Shown: positions 47,816 to 56,116 of the stretch, one piece after another
Numbering within the stretch: position 1 is the first letter of the stretch
How the letters are laid out: each line of letters begins with the position of its first letter
Assembly (NCBI RefSeq): GCF_017302315.1
Contig: NZ_JAFLDT010000017.1
Location: 1-56,116 of the forward strand
Source of the DNA: Zoogloea sp.
GTDB taxonomy: Bacteria > Pseudomonadota > Gammaproteobacteria > Burkholderiales > Rhodocyclaceae
Direction of reading: 5' to 3'
Length of the DNA: 56,116 nucleotides
The notes under the pieces: generated by a model
Databases searched by the model: none
Seen by the model: only the letters and a program-made list of their open reading frames with translations
Told to the model about the DNA's origin: nothing
Translations under genes and position numbers: made by a program

Positions 47816-47943
47816 ACCATAAACTCTGTGGCGATGTGGCTGGCACAATCATGCCAACCAAGCAGGGTTCTGTGTAACCCGGAGCCTAGCGAGTAGCACG
47901 ATTAACGACATCAACCCGCGCCACCACTGGATTTCAAGACCCC

Positions 47944-48702
47944 ATGAAGATCGCCACCTGGAACGTCAACTCCCTCAAGGTCCGCCTACCCCACGTGCTC
48001 GACTGGCTGGCGGCCCACCAGCCCGATGCCCTGTGCCTGCAGGAGCTCAAGTGCGAGAACAAGGCCTTTCCTCTGGCTGAAATCGAAGCCGCCGGCTATC
48101 AGGCCGTGTTCAACGGGCAGAAGACCTACAACGGCGTCGCCATCCTCAGCCGCAAGCCGCTGGAAGACGTCACCTGTGACATTCCCGGCTTTGCCGACGA
48201 GCAGAAGCGCATCATCGCCGGCACCCTCGACGGGGTGCGCATCGTGTGCGGCTACTTCCCCAACGGTCAGGCCGTGGGCTCCGACAAATTCGCCTACAAG
48301 ATGGCTTGGCTGGAAGCCCTCACCGCCTGGCTGAAGACCGAACTGCAGGCTACCCCGCAACTGGTGCTGGCCGGCGACTACAACGTTGCGCCGGAAGACC
48401 GGGATGCCCACCCGGACTGGAAGGACGAGATCCACGTGTCCGTGCCCGAACGGGCGGCCTTCCAGGCCCTCATCGACCTCGGGCTGAGCGACGCCTTCCG
48501 CCTCTTCGAGCAGGAGGAGCGCAGCTTCTCCTGGTGGGATTACCGGATGGGCGCCTTCCGTCGCAACTTCGGCCTGCGCATTGACCACCTGTTGCTGTCA
48601 CCTCCCCTGGTGGAAAGATGCGCGGCCTGCTACACCGACAAGGAACCGCGCAAGCTTGAGCGCCCCTCGGACCACACTCCCGTCGTTGTCGAACTCCGAT
48701 GA
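47944..48702 (+). CDS. xth: Exodeoxyribonuclease III
   Basis: AP endonuclease/3'-5' exonuclease of base excision repair. 252 residues. MKIATWNVNSLKVRLPHVL, LQELKCENKAFP (catalytic Glu), GDYNVAPEDRDAH and GLRIDHLLLS with SDHTPVV (catalytic Asp-His) are all intact. First core gene after the island. Overlaps the Crp/Fnr gene by 4 bp. Confidence 0.96.
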   Translation: MKIATWNVNSLKVRLPHVLDWLAAHQPDALCLQELKCENKAFPLAEIEAAGYQAVFNGQKTYNGVAILSRKPLEDVTCDIPGFADEQKRIIAGTLDGVRIVCGYFPNGQAVGSDKFAYKMAWLEALTAWLKTELQATPQLVLAGDYNVAPEDRDAHPDWKDEIHVSVPERAAFQALIDLGLSDAFRLFEQEERSFSWWDYRMGAFRRNFGLRIDHLLLSPPLVERCAACYTDKEPRKLERPSDHTPVVVELR

Positions 48703-49361
48703 ACACAGCCCCTGCCGGCGACACCCTGATCGCCCTCTACCCCATCCTCGCCACCCTGACCGCCCGCACGCGCCAGCGCCTGCAGGCCCGTGCCCAATTT
48801 CTCGAGTTGCCGGCGGGCACCACGGTCTTCGACGAACGCCAGGCATGCCGGGGCTTTCCCTTCGTGATTTCGGGCAGCATCCGGGTGGTCAAGGCTGCCC
48901 CGAACGGGCGGGAACTGCCTCTTTACCGCGTCACGCCAGGAGAAACCTGCATCATTTCCTCAGCCTGCCTGCTTGGCCAGGCGCCTTACAACGCCCGCGG
49001 CGTCACCGAAACCGACACCACCCTGCTGGTCGTGCCCAACGAGGACTTCCAGGCCCTGCTGGGCGAGCAGGCCTTCCGCGACTTCGTCTTCCAGTTGTTT
49101 TCCGAGCGCATTGCCGATCTGATGCAACTGATCGAGGAAGTGGCCTTCCGCAAGCTCGACCAGCGACTCGCCGCCCTGTTGCTGGGCAAGGGTCAGCGCC
49201 TCCATACCACCCACCAACAACTCGCCGACGAACTGGGCAGCGTGCGGGAAATCGTCAGCCGCCTGCTCAAGGGTCTGGCAGAGCAGGGGCTGGTCGCCCT
49301 CTCGCGGGAGCAGATCGAGATCCTCGACCCCGCCGGCCTGCGCCGCCTGGCCGGCGGCTGA
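48699..49361 (+). CDS. Crp/Fnr-family transcriptional regulator
   Basis: 220 residues. Cyclic-nucleotide-binding-type beta roll about 35-125 (LPAGTTVFDERQACRGFPFV, GETCIISSACLLG), dimer helix 125-155, winged HTH about 165-215 with recognition helix SVREIVSRLLKGL. The REIVSR pattern is like that of CRP (RExxxR). No N-terminal Fnr cysteine cluster; the few cysteines lie in the beta roll (including CxxF and ETC), so redox or haem sensing is only a guess. ATGA-coupled to xth and followed by a palindromic site and a DUF2892 gene, its likely target. Confidence 0.9.
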   Translation: MNTAPAGDTLIALYPILATLTARTRQRLQARAQFLELPAGTTVFDERQACRGFPFVISGSIRVVKAAPNGRELPLYRVTPGETCIISSACLLGQAPYNARGVTETDTTLLVVPNEDFQALLGEQAFRDFVFQLFSERIADLMQLIEEVAFRKLDQRLAALLLGKGQRLHTTHQQLADELGSVREIVSRLLKGLAEQGLVALSREQIEILDPAGLRRLAGG

Positions 49362-49373
49362 AGCCCCCCGGCT

Positions 49374-49391
49374 CTGTAACCAAGGTTACAG
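49374..49391. promoter_or_regulatory. Crp/Fnr-type operator upstream of the DUF2892 gene
   Basis: CTGTAACC-AA-GGTTACAG: 8-bp perfect arms with a 2-base centre, 12 bp after the Crp/Fnr stop and 62 bp before the DUF2892 start. Half-site TGTAACC compares with TGTGA of CRP sites. Probably bound by the adjacent regulator. Confidence 0.6.
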
Positions 49392-49453
49392 ACGCCCCCT
49401 GGCGACAGATGCTCCAATACGCCCACCTGAACCAATGTGCCGAGGAGGCGATC

Positions 49454-49648
49454 ATGAAAGCGAACGTGGGCGGTATCGACAAAGTATTGCGGATTGGTGG
49501 CGGCGTGGCCCTGGTAGCCTGGGCTGCCCTCCTGGGCGGACCGACCTGGGCCTGGATCGGCGTGGTGCCCCTGGCCACCGGTCTGACCGGCTTCTGCCCG
49601 GTCTACCCGCTGCTGGGCATGAACACCTGCCCGATGAAAAAGGACTGA
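49454..49648 (+). CDS. DUF2892 small membrane protein
   Basis: 64 residues: MKANVGGIDKVLRIGGGVAL, two transmembrane helices (about 12-30 and 33-50) and a CP motif-bearing end (GFCPVYPLLGMNTCP). This is the YgaP C-terminal-type DUF2892 domain, often linked to sulphur or nitric-oxide related stress genes. GAGGAGG lies six bases before ATG 49454. Under likely control of the upstream palindrome. Confidence 0.9.
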   Translation: MKANVGGIDKVLRIGGGVALVAWAALLGGPTWAWIGVVPLATGLTGFCPVYPLLGMNTCPMKKD

Positions 49649-49678
49649 TCTCCGGCGGCTCCACCTGGACTCATCCCG

Positions 49679-49714
49679 GCCCGGCCCCCGACACAGAAGG
49701 GCGCCGGGCTTTTT
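49679..49714 (+). terminator. Terminator after the DUF2892 gene
   Basis: GCCCGGC (49679-49685) pairs with GCCGGGC (49703-49709), followed by TTTTT (49710-49714). Confidence 0.7.
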
Positions 49715-49800
49715 CACGCCGCTGCGCACCCGCTGTCCCCGCAAGCGCAATCCCTTGTGCCGTGAGGCATGATCAGCACGCTAAGGCGTCTTTAAACCCG

Positions 49801-49819
49801 TGATCGATCAGATCGATCA
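49801..49819. repeat. GATC-rich palindrome over the ksgA stop codon
   Basis: TGATCGATCAGATCGATCA: 9-bp perfect arms, one central base, four GATC in 19 bp. The last three bases are the ksgA stop codon on the minus strand. Confidence 0.6.
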
Positions 49820-50617
49820 AGCGGCCGGCGTGATTCGGCCGGCCACGTGATTGGCGATGCGCACAAAGGCATCCACACCCAGCTTCTCACCGCGCAGGCC
49901 CGGGTCCAGCTCCAGAGCCGCATAATCGGACTCGTCCAGGAAATCCCGCAGGGTGTTGCGCAGCGTCTTGCGGCGCTGACCGAAGGCTGCCGTCACGATC
50001 TTGCCGAGCAGGGCGTAGTCGGACGCCGCGCACTCGGCCACGGGGCGCGGCACCATGCGCACAATGCTCGACATCACCTTGGGTGCCGGACGGAAGGCGC
50101 CCGGCGGCACATCGAAAAGCCGCCCCATGTTGAAGCGATACTGCAGCATCACCGACAGCCGCCCGTACTCCTCGGTACCGGGCTCGGCCACCATGCGCAT
50201 CACCACTTCCTTCTGCAGCATGAAGGTCATGTCCTTCACCTTCTCGGCGTAGTCGGCCAGGTGAAAGAGGATGGGCGTGGAGATGTTGTAGGGCAGGTTG
50301 CCGACCACCCGCAGGGGTGCGCCATCGGCGACCAGGCTGCCGAAGTCGAACTTGAGGGCGTCACCTTCGTGGATGGTCAGCTTCTCGGGGGAATGCGCCT
50401 CCTTCAGGCGGGCGATCAGGTCCCGGTCGATCTCGACCACATGCAGATGGGGCAGACGCGCCATCAGGGGTTCGGTCATGGCACCGAGGCCCGGGCCGAT
50501 CTCAACCATGCGATCCCCCTCGGCGGGGCGGATCGCCTCGATGATCTTGCGAATGATGTTGGGGTCGGACAGGAAATTCTGGCCGAAGCGCTTGCGCGCG
50601 AGATGGGGTTCGCTCAT
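49817..50617 (-). CDS. ksgA: 16S rRNA A1518/A1519 dimethyltransferase
   Basis: Dimethylates two adenines in helix 45 of 16S rRNA during 30S maturation. 266 residues. [18 protein letters not shown] motif [14 protein letters not shown], and catalytic NLPYNIS are intact. Lies 11 bp after a patatin-like gene at the end of the lptD-surA-pdxA cluster. Confidence 0.96.
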   Translation of the reverse strand: MSEPHLARKRFGQNFLSDPNIIRKIIEAIRPAEGDRMVEIGPGLGAMTEPLMARLPHLHVVEIDRDLIARLKEAHSPEKLTIHEGDALKFDFGSLVADGAPLRVVGNLPYNISTPILFHLADYAEKVKDMTFMLQKEVVMRMVAEPGTEEYGRLSVMLQYRFNMGRLFDVPPGAFRPAPKVMSSIVRMVPRPVAECAASDYALLGKIVTAAFGQRRKTLRNTLRDFLDESDYAALELDPGLRGEKLGVDAFVRIANHVAGRITPAA

Positions 50618-50628
50618 CCGGGGCTTTC

Positions 50629-51522
50629 TCAGGAATTCTTCTTTTCCCAGGCTGCCATCGCCTCCCGGACGCGGGGCACGGCGGCAAAGCCGACCCGTTC
50701 CCCCTCGAGAATGGCTTCATGGCGCTGCTGGAAGTTGGTGGCGGGAAGGCCCTTCAGATCGGGGCGGATAACCACGTCGGCACCGGCCAGTTCGTCTCGC
50801 CCCAGGGCGCCGCCCATGATGGCGATGGTGTCGAGCAGCACGTCCAGACTGCCCTGGTTTTTCTTGCCACTGGGACGACCCGATATATCCACCGCGATGA
50901 CGATGTCCGCACCAAGGCCACGGGCTTCGCGAACCGGAATCGGTGCCACCAGCCCCCCATCCACATACTCCCGCCCGTTGATGGGCACTGGTGGAAAGAC
51001 ACCGGGAATGGACGAGGACGCGCGGACCGCGGTGCCGGTGTTTCCCCTTTGGAAAACGATGGGCTGGCCGCTCTGCAAATCGGTGGCGACGGCGGCAAAG
51101 CGACGCTTCAAGCCCTCAATGGGCTTGTTGCCCACATGGGTGTTGATGAAGCGCTCCAGGGCTTCGCCCTTGATTACGCCCCGATCAAAGAGACTCCAGT
51201 CGGTGACGGCAGACTCATCCAGCTGGATGGCCAGTTTCTGCAGTTCAAAGGGCCCGTGCCCGGCGGCATAGAGGGCCCCGACCACCGCCCCGGCACTGGT
51301 CCCAACAATGAGATCGGGCACCAGACCCTGGGTCTCGAGAACCTTGATGACGCCGATGTGGGCAAAGCCACGGGCGGCACCCCCACCCAGGGCCAGGGCC
51401 ACCCGTGGCTTGCGGGCAACGCGAGGCACTGCGGGCTGCTCGGGCTTGTGGGTCAGGTCGGCGCAGGCAGCAAGTCCAAGGGCCGCAACACCACCAAGCA
51501 ACAGGCGACGCCTGCCGTTCAT
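50629..51522 (-). CDS. Patatin-like phospholipase, lipoprotein
   Basis: 297 residues. Signal peptide with lipobox LAAC (Cys20), so it should be anchored to a membrane from the periplasmic side. Patatin fold: oxyanion [12 protein letters not shown], nucleophile elbow GTSAG (Ser76), and the catalytic Asp in [11 protein letters not shown]. RssA-like subgroup. Overlaps pdxA by 4 bp and sits 11 bp before ksgA, i.e. inserted in the classical pdxA-ksgA junction; a role in phospholipid turnover alongside LptD/SurA is inferred. Confidence 0.92.
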   Translation of the reverse strand: MNGRRRLLLGGVAALGLAACADLTHKPEQPAVPRVARKPRVALALGGGAARGFAHIGVIKVLETQGLVPDLIVGTSAGAVVGALYAAGHGPFELQKLAIQLDESAVTDWSLFDRGVIKGEALERFINTHVGNKPIEGLKRRFAAVATDLQSGQPIVFQRGNTGTAVRASSSIPGVFPPVPINGREYVDGGLVAPIPVREARGLGADIVIAVDISGRPSGKKNQGSLDVLLDTIAIMGGALGRDELAGADVVIRPDLKGLPATNFQQRHEAILEGERVGFAAVPRVREAMAAWEKKNS

Positions 51523-52496
51523 GCCCGGGCCATGGAAATGGCGAGCCCGACGGCAGCAAACAGGCTGCCCGGGTCTGCGCGACCTGTCCCTGCCAGATCA
51601 AGGGCCGTACCGTGATCGACCGAGGTACGGATGATGGGCAACCCCAGGGTGACATTGACGCCCCCTCCGAAGCTGGCGTGCTTGAGCACAGGCAGGCCCT
51701 GATCATGGAACATGGCCAGCACCGCATCCCCCTGTTCCAGGGTATGGGGCACGAACAGGGTGTCCGCCGGCAGGGGACCACGCAGGTCCATGCCCTCGGC
51801 GCGCAGGGCCTCCAGCACCGGGTTGATCACGTCGATTTCTTCACGCCCCATGTGGCCCCCCTCCCCCGCATGGGGGTTGAGGCCGGCCACCAGGATACGT
51901 GGTGCCACCAGACCGAAGCGGTCGCGCAGATCCGCATGCAGGATGCGCAGGGTGTCGGTGAGCAGGCTGCGGGTGATGGCCGCGGACACATCCTTGAGGG
52001 GCAGATGGGTGGTGGCCAGCGCCACACGCATACCCCCGCCCACCAGCATCATCACCACCAGTGGTGTGCCGGTGGCTTCGGCCAGGTATTCCGTATGCCC
52101 CGAAAACGGCACGCCCCCATCGCAGATGATGCCCTTATGCACCGGTGCGGTGACCATGCCGGCAAACTCCCCTGATCGGCACCCGACGATGGCCCGGTCG
52201 AGCACATCGAGGACATAGCGGGCATTGGCCGCATCCAGCCGGCCCGGGGTGACCGGACGGGCAAGCGGCACATGAAGCACCTCCAGGCTGCCGGCCCGGG
52301 GGGTGTTGCCGACCGCGTAGTCGAGAATGCGAACGGAAGGCTCCACCGCATGGATGCGGGCGGCAATCATGTTGCGATCACCCAGGACGACAAGACGCGC
52401 GGGGCAGTCAAGGCGCGGCAGGGCGGCACACAGGTCGGGGCCGATACCGGCGGGCTCACCGCTGGTGATGGCAAGGACGGGAAGCGGGGAGGGCAT
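51519..52496 (-). CDS. pdxA: 4-hydroxythreonine-4-phosphate dehydrogenase
   Basis: PLP synthesis (DXP-dependent route). 325 residues. ITSGEPAGIGPDL, VTAPVHKG, the metal-binding HTEYLAEATG, GLNPHAGEGGHMG and HDQGLPVLK (metal His residues) are conserved. ATGA overlap with the patatin gene, and 83 bp from surA. Confidence 0.96.
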   Translation of the reverse strand: MPSPLPVLAITSGEPAGIGPDLCAALPRLDCPARLVVLGDRNMIAARIHAVEPSVRILDYAVGNTPRAGSLEVLHVPLARPVTPGRLDAANARYVLDVLDRAIVGCRSGEFAGMVTAPVHKGIICDGGVPFSGHTEYLAEATGTPLVVMMLVGGGMRVALATTHLPLKDVSAAITRSLLTDTLRILHADLRDRFGLVAPRILVAGLNPHAGEGGHMGREEIDVINPVLEALRAEGMDLRGPLPADTLFVPHTLEQGDAVLAMFHDQGLPVLKHASFGGGVNVTLGLPIIRTSVDHGTALDLAGTGRADPGSLFAAVGLAISMARA

Positions 52497-52579
52497 GGTG
52501 GGGGCGAGGCTGAAGGGGAGGAAGCGGCGCTGCTCAAGGGGTGCGGGCGACGGCGGACTGCGCCGCCCGCACGTCGGGT

Positions 52580-53878
52580 TCAGCGATCTTCGCTGCGGTA
52601 TTCCACGTAGGCCCGGTCACGCAACTGGCGCAGCCAATCCTGGTAAGCCTCGTCGGACTTGCGCTCGCGCAGCGCATTGCGGGCGGCACCCCGCTTGCGC
52701 TCGTCGGAGACATCCTGCACACGCCGGTCTTCAACGAGGATCAGATGCCAGCCAAAGGGCGACTGCACAGGCTGGCTGAGCTCACCGGGCTTGAGGGCAT
52801 CCATGGTCTGTTCAAACTCGGGAACGGTATCGCCCGGGTAGATCCAGCCCAGATCGCCCCCCTTGGATGCCGACAGGTCGGCGGAGTGGATGCGGGCCAG
52901 ATCGGCAAAGCTGGCACCGCCCTGGACCACCCGCTCGCGCAGATCGACAAGGCGGCGGCGGGCGTCTGCATCGGAGACCACCTCAGAGGTCTTGATCAGA
53001 ATATGACGGGCACGGGTCTGCTGGACCTGGGCGGGCACACCCGATGAGGCGCCGCCCTTGCGGTCGATCACGCGCACGATGTGAAAGCCCGCCGCGCTGC
53101 GCAGGATGGGCGTGGTCTCGCCGGGCTTGAGGCTGGCAACGGCTTCGGCAAACAGGCCGGGAAGGCGCTCGGCACTGCGCCAGCCCAGGTTGCCGCCGGT
53201 CAGGGCGTCGGGGGCATCGGAATAGCTGGCGGCCAGCTTGTCGAAGGGCTCGCCCCGCCCGATGCGGGCTGCCACGTCATCGGCCTTGGCGCGCAGGCGT
53301 GCAAGCTGCTCGGGGGTTGCCCCCTCCGGCGCCCGAAAGAGAATGTGGGAGAGGTTGTATTCATCCTGCCCCATGGCGTTCTCCGGATGGGCCAGGAAGT
53401 TGCTGACCTCCGCGTCCGACACCACGATACGGCCGTCCACCTCGCGCTCACGCACTCGGGTCAGCAGCATTTCGTTGCGCACCTCCTCCCGGAAGCGGTC
53501 CCAGGAGATGCCATCCCGCTCCAATGCCTTACGGAACTCGGTCATGGACAGGCGGTTATTGTCGGCAATACGTCCGACGGCCCGGTCCAGGGTCACGTCA
53601 TCAATGCGCAGGGAGGTCTCGGCGGCCAGCTGCAGTTGCAGCCGCTCCATGATCTGACGCTCCAGTACCTGCTTCTCGAGCACCTCGGCGGCGGGCAGCG
53701 GCGTGCCCTGGCGGCTGAGCTGGCGGGTCACCTGCGCCACCCGCATGCGCAGGTCGGAACGGGTGATGACTTCGCTGTTGACCACCGCCACGATGCGATC
53801 GACCTCCACCGGCCCGTTGGCGGCGGAAGCGAGGCTGGAAATGAGGGATGCGGCAAGCAGGGAGACGATGAATTTCAT
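52580..53878 (-). CDS. surA: Periplasmic chaperone SurA
   Basis: Chaperone/PPIase for outer membrane proteins. 432 residues from ATG 53878, giving the signal peptide MKFIVSLLAASLISSLASA. N-domain DRIVAVVNSEVITRSDL; two parvulin domains about 175-275 and 290-390 (LRSAAGFHIVRV, SPFGWHLILVEDR). The frame is open upstream into lptD but the signal peptide fixes the start. 16 bp after lptD. Confidence 0.95.
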   Translation of the reverse strand: MKFIVSLLAASLISSLASAANGPVEVDRIVAVVNSEVITRSDLRMRVAQVTRQLSRQGTPLPAAEVLEKQVLERQIMERLQLQLAAETSLRIDDVTLDRAVGRIADNNRLSMTEFRKALERDGISWDRFREEVRNEMLLTRVREREVDGRIVVSDAEVSNFLAHPENAMGQDEYNLSHILFRAPEGATPEQLARLRAKADDVAARIGRGEPFDKLAASYSDAPDALTGGNLGWRSAERLPGLFAEAVASLKPGETTPILRSAAGFHIVRVIDRKGGASSGVPAQVQQTRARHILIKTSEVVSDADARRRLVDLRERVVQGGASFADLARIHSADLSASKGGDLGWIYPGDTVPEFEQTMDALKPGELSQPVQSPFGWHLILVEDRRVQDVSDERKRGAARNALRERKSDEAYQDWLRQLRDRAYVEYRSEDR

Positions 53879-53894
53879 GGGTCGGGGCGCGCTT

Positions 53895-56116
53895 TCAGAA
53901 GTCGTCGTCACTGGAGAAGGGGTTTGAGCCATCATTGATGCGGTTGTAGCCGGGAACGCTGCGCCGGAGGACATTGAGCGGGCTGGAGCCAAGGCTGCCC
54001 GCACCGTTGAATTCCAACTGGAAGAAGAAGGCACGGGTCACGTCGGTGGCGCTGGTGGTGAGATGCTGCACCACGCCACGGAACACCCAGCAGCCGGCGT
54101 TGTACTCGACGCCGGCAATGCCCTGGGTCAGGCGGTGATCGCGCAGGTTGCGGTTGTAGCGCCCCACGCCATACCAGTTACCCCACAGGGGCCATTGGCC
54201 AGTGAGGTCGATGTCGCGGAAACCGTTGGGATTGGCGGCATCGGTGGAATAGTTGCGCCGATAGCGCCAGCTCACCCCGAGGGTGCGGGCATAGCCCGGC
54301 TGGTAACGGACGCCGAAATTGAAACGCTCTGTCCAGTTGTCCCTGGGGTTGTATTGCCAGGCCGTGTCGAGCGTGGTCTTGGGCGCCAGATTGATGCCGA
54401 GGGCAGCAAGCAGATCCGCCTGCTTGCCGGTCCGCGCCGGGGTGTCCTTGTTGAGGGTGACACGCTGGTCCACCAGATAGTAGCGCTGCCCCAGGGCCGC
54501 ACGCAGGGTCTCGGCCCCGGTCGCCGGGTCGATCAGGCGGCTCTGCACCGCAGTAGTGATCTGATTGGCGTTGGAGATGCGGTCACCGCCGGTGTAGACG
54601 TTCTCCGCGAAGATCTGCGCAAAGTTGAAGTCGTAAAAGCCCGTATCGAAGTTGGGAATGTTCGACTGGTCGCGGTAGGGTACGTAGAGGTAGTAGATCC
54701 GCGGCTCAAGGGTCTGCACGAAATCCCGCCCACCGAAGGTAGCCTCACGCTCGAAGGTCACGCCGCTGTCCACCGACAGGATGGGCAGGGTGCGGGTGGT
54801 GGAGTTGTCCCCCGTGCTCACCCTCCGGTCCAGCTCGTAGCGGGTGGCGTGCACCCCGATCTTGGGCGTGAAGTGGAAGGCTGCCGTCTGCAGAGGCAAC
54901 GAGAGCTGCGGATAGAAGGTCAGGCGGCGGCCTTCATCCTGGGTCGGGTGGCTGAAGGCGACGAATTCGCTGGCCAACTGGAAAGTGGTACCCCCCGGCA
55001 TGTCCGGGCGATTCGCCATCAACATCAACTGGGGCAGACGCTTGTAGGGCGTGCTGACGGGCGCGGCGCCGGTCTTGGGATCATCCAGGGTCTGAAAGGC
55101 TTGCAGCATGCCGGTGGCGGTCCACCAGCCGCCGCCCGCGTAGGTCACCGAGCCCTGGCGCAGCAGGTTCACCTGGGACGTCAAAGCCAGGCGCGTACTG
55201 AGGTCGATGAAGTAGCGCGGGTCGGAGACACCGTTGAAATTGATGTTGCTGGTCCAGCCACCACCGAAGTTGTGGTCATGGCGCACCGACCCCACGTAAC
55301 GACTACGCCCCTCCACCTGATCCTGGGGCATGTATTCCAGGTAGGTGATGCCCCGGTAGTTCGGATTGATGTAGCGCGCCTCGTTGCGGAACTGCAGTCC
55401 CCGGCGCCCCATCAGGCGGGTGGTGAGGGTGTCGTCGTAGTTCGGCGCGAGGTTGAAGTAGTAGGGCACCGACAGATCGAAGCCGACCTTGTTGGAGGTG
55501 CCGAAGGTGGGCGACAGGAGGCCGGACTTGCGGCTCTCACCGAGGGGGAAGTCAGCCCACGGCAGATAGGCCAGCGGTACGCCCTTGAACCACAGGGTGC
55601 CATGGCGCGCCTCGCCCACTTCCGTGTCGTAATCCAGATCCAGCTCCTTGGCCTGCAGGTACCAGTCGGGGCGAGCCGGCTTGCAGCTAGTCCATGAAGC
55701 ATTGGAGAAGCGGAACTGGTTTTCGCCCTCCAGCACGAGGGAATCGGCCGAGCCATGCCCGCTGATGGGCTGCTGGCTGGCGGGCAGGGCCTGACCGGGA
55801 AGCAGCGGCGCCTGGCCGGGACGCGGCGGTCGGGCGGGCCGGCTGATGGCATAGCTGGGTGAATCAAAGACCCCGGACTGTTCCTGCACCTTGATGCGGG
55901 CATGGGGACCGGTCATCTCGTCGGTGCCGCGCAGCACGCGCACATTGCCGGTGGCCTCAACCTCATCGGTGAGCTCGAAATACTGGAGGCGGTCACCATC
56001 AACGCGGGTGGCGTCGCGCAGCAGCGTGGCGTTGCCCTCGGCAACGGCATCCACATCCTGACGGCCGCTCACCCGGTCCGCGGTGATCCGGGTGGCGCCA
56101 GGCCCGGCTGCCGGGG
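53895..56116 (-). CDS. lptD: LPS-assembly protein LptD, 5' end outside window
   Basis: Outer membrane beta-barrel that inserts LPS, working with LptE. About 740 codons are visible; the frame runs off the right edge, so the signal peptide and first residues are missing. The N-terminal OstA domain (RITADRVSGRQD, GNVRVLRG) is followed by the barrel: WADFPLGESRKSGLLSP, FDLSVPYYFNLAPNYD, and the end FNGAGSLGSSPLNVLRRSVPGY. Cysteines for the interdomain disulphides are seen only in part (WTSCKPARPDW near the end of OstA). First of lptD-surA-pdxA. Confidence 0.95.
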   Translation of the reverse strand, partial: PAAGPGATRITADRVSGRQDVDAVAEGNATLLRDATRVDGDRLQYFELTDEVEATGNVRVLRGTDEMTGPHARIKVQEQSGVFDSPSYAISRPARPPRPGQAPLLPGQALPASQQPISGHGSADSLVLEGENQFRFSNASWTSCKPARPDWYLQAKELDLDYDTEVGEARHGTLWFKGVPLAYLPWADFPLGESRKSGLLSPTFGTSNKVGFDLSVPYYFNLAPNYDDTLTTRLMGRRGLQFRNEARYINPNYRGITYLEYMPQDQVEGRSRYVGSVRHDHNFGGGWTSNINFNGVSDPRYFIDLSTRLALTSQVNLLRQGSVTYAGGGWWTATGMLQAFQTLDDPKTGAAPVSTPYKRLPQLMLMANRPDMPGGTTFQLASEFVAFSHPTQDEGRRLTFYPQLSLPLQTAAFHFTPKIGVHATRYELDRRVSTGDNSTTRTLPILSVDSGVTFEREATFGGRDFVQTLEPRIYYLYVPYRDQSNIPNFDTGFYDFNFAQIFAENVYTGGDRISNANQITTAVQSRLIDPATGAETLRAALGQRYYLVDQRVTLNKDTPARTGKQADLLAALGINLAPKTTLDTAWQYNPRDNWTERFNFGVRYQPGYARTLGVSWRYRRNYSTDAANPNGFRDIDLTGQWPLWGNWYGVGRYNRNLRDHRLTQGIAGVEYNAGCWVFRGVVQHLTTSATDVTRAFFFQLEFNGAGSLGSSPLNVLRRSVPGYNRINDGSNPFSSDDDF

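Noticed and set aside
47841-47856. TGGCA-CAATCA-TGCCA, similar to the TGGCA dyad before operon B at 42657
   Set aside because: Spacer lengths differ (6 against 4) and the arms are only 5 bp; probably chance.

Overview
The window is 56 kb of GC-rich proteobacterial chromosome. Gene content and order (ilvD; a Liv-type ABC operon; TPR-lolB-ispE-tRNAGln-prs-rplY-pth; mutM; coaD-rsmD-M16-ftsY; prlC-grx; xth; lptD-surA-pdxA-ksgA) suggest a betaproteobacterium, most likely of the Rhodocyclales/Azospira-Dechloromonas type. This placement is inference from protein style and synteny; no 16S rRNA is present.

Layout. 1-1564: 3'-truncated ilvD (minus), separated from a divergent livGFKHM operon (plus, to 6688) by a small membrane ORF and an operator-like palindrome. 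6757-8379: a chemoreceptor with a CxxCH haem motif in its sensor domain. 8485-14056 (minus): one long co-directional housekeeping block, read as TPR lipoprotein-pathway partner, lolB, ispE, tRNA-Gln, prs, rplY, pth. 14216-17084 (plus): mutM and a dynamin-like GTPase. 17181-21244 (minus): ferredoxin, coaD, rsmD and two M16 peptidase subunits. 21407-23176: ftsY and a probably broken membrane protein. 23261-27998 (minus): dTDP-rhamnose genes rfbBDAC and wecB. 28238-39424: GGDEF protein, pyk, fba, a hypothetical, DUF3422, purC, HDOD protein, prlC and a glutaredoxin-like protein. 47944-56116: xth, a Crp/Fnr regulator, DUF2892, then ksgA, a patatin lipoprotein, pdxA, surA and partial lptD.

The accessory part is 39525-47880, placed between the glutaredoxin-like gene and xth. 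It has two divergent operons around a 264-bp AT-rich control region (18/60 G+C in 42541-42600, against 40/60 in a counted core line). Operon A (minus, four tightly packed genes with two 4-bp overlaps) encodes an HTH regulator with an unknown C-terminal domain, a YhhQ/VUT-type queuosine-precursor transporter, a class I SAM methyltransferase and a short GTP cyclohydrolase I. Operon B (plus) encodes a cysteine-synthase-like PLP enzyme, an AlaX-type aminoacyl-tRNA editing protein, a serine-acetyltransferase-like protein with an extra C-terminal domain, and an EF1A-like GTPase whose G3 box lacks the usual catalytic histidine. A decayed serine recombinase closes the island.

Operon B is the best candidate for an undescribed system. 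Serine activation plus PLP beta-replacement implies synthesis of a cysteine-like or other beta-substituted alanine; the AlaX and EF1A-like proteins imply that this amino acid is dealt with at the aminoacyl-tRNA level, either to protect translation or to use the charged tRNA. The enzyme families are read from motifs; the combined role is inference.
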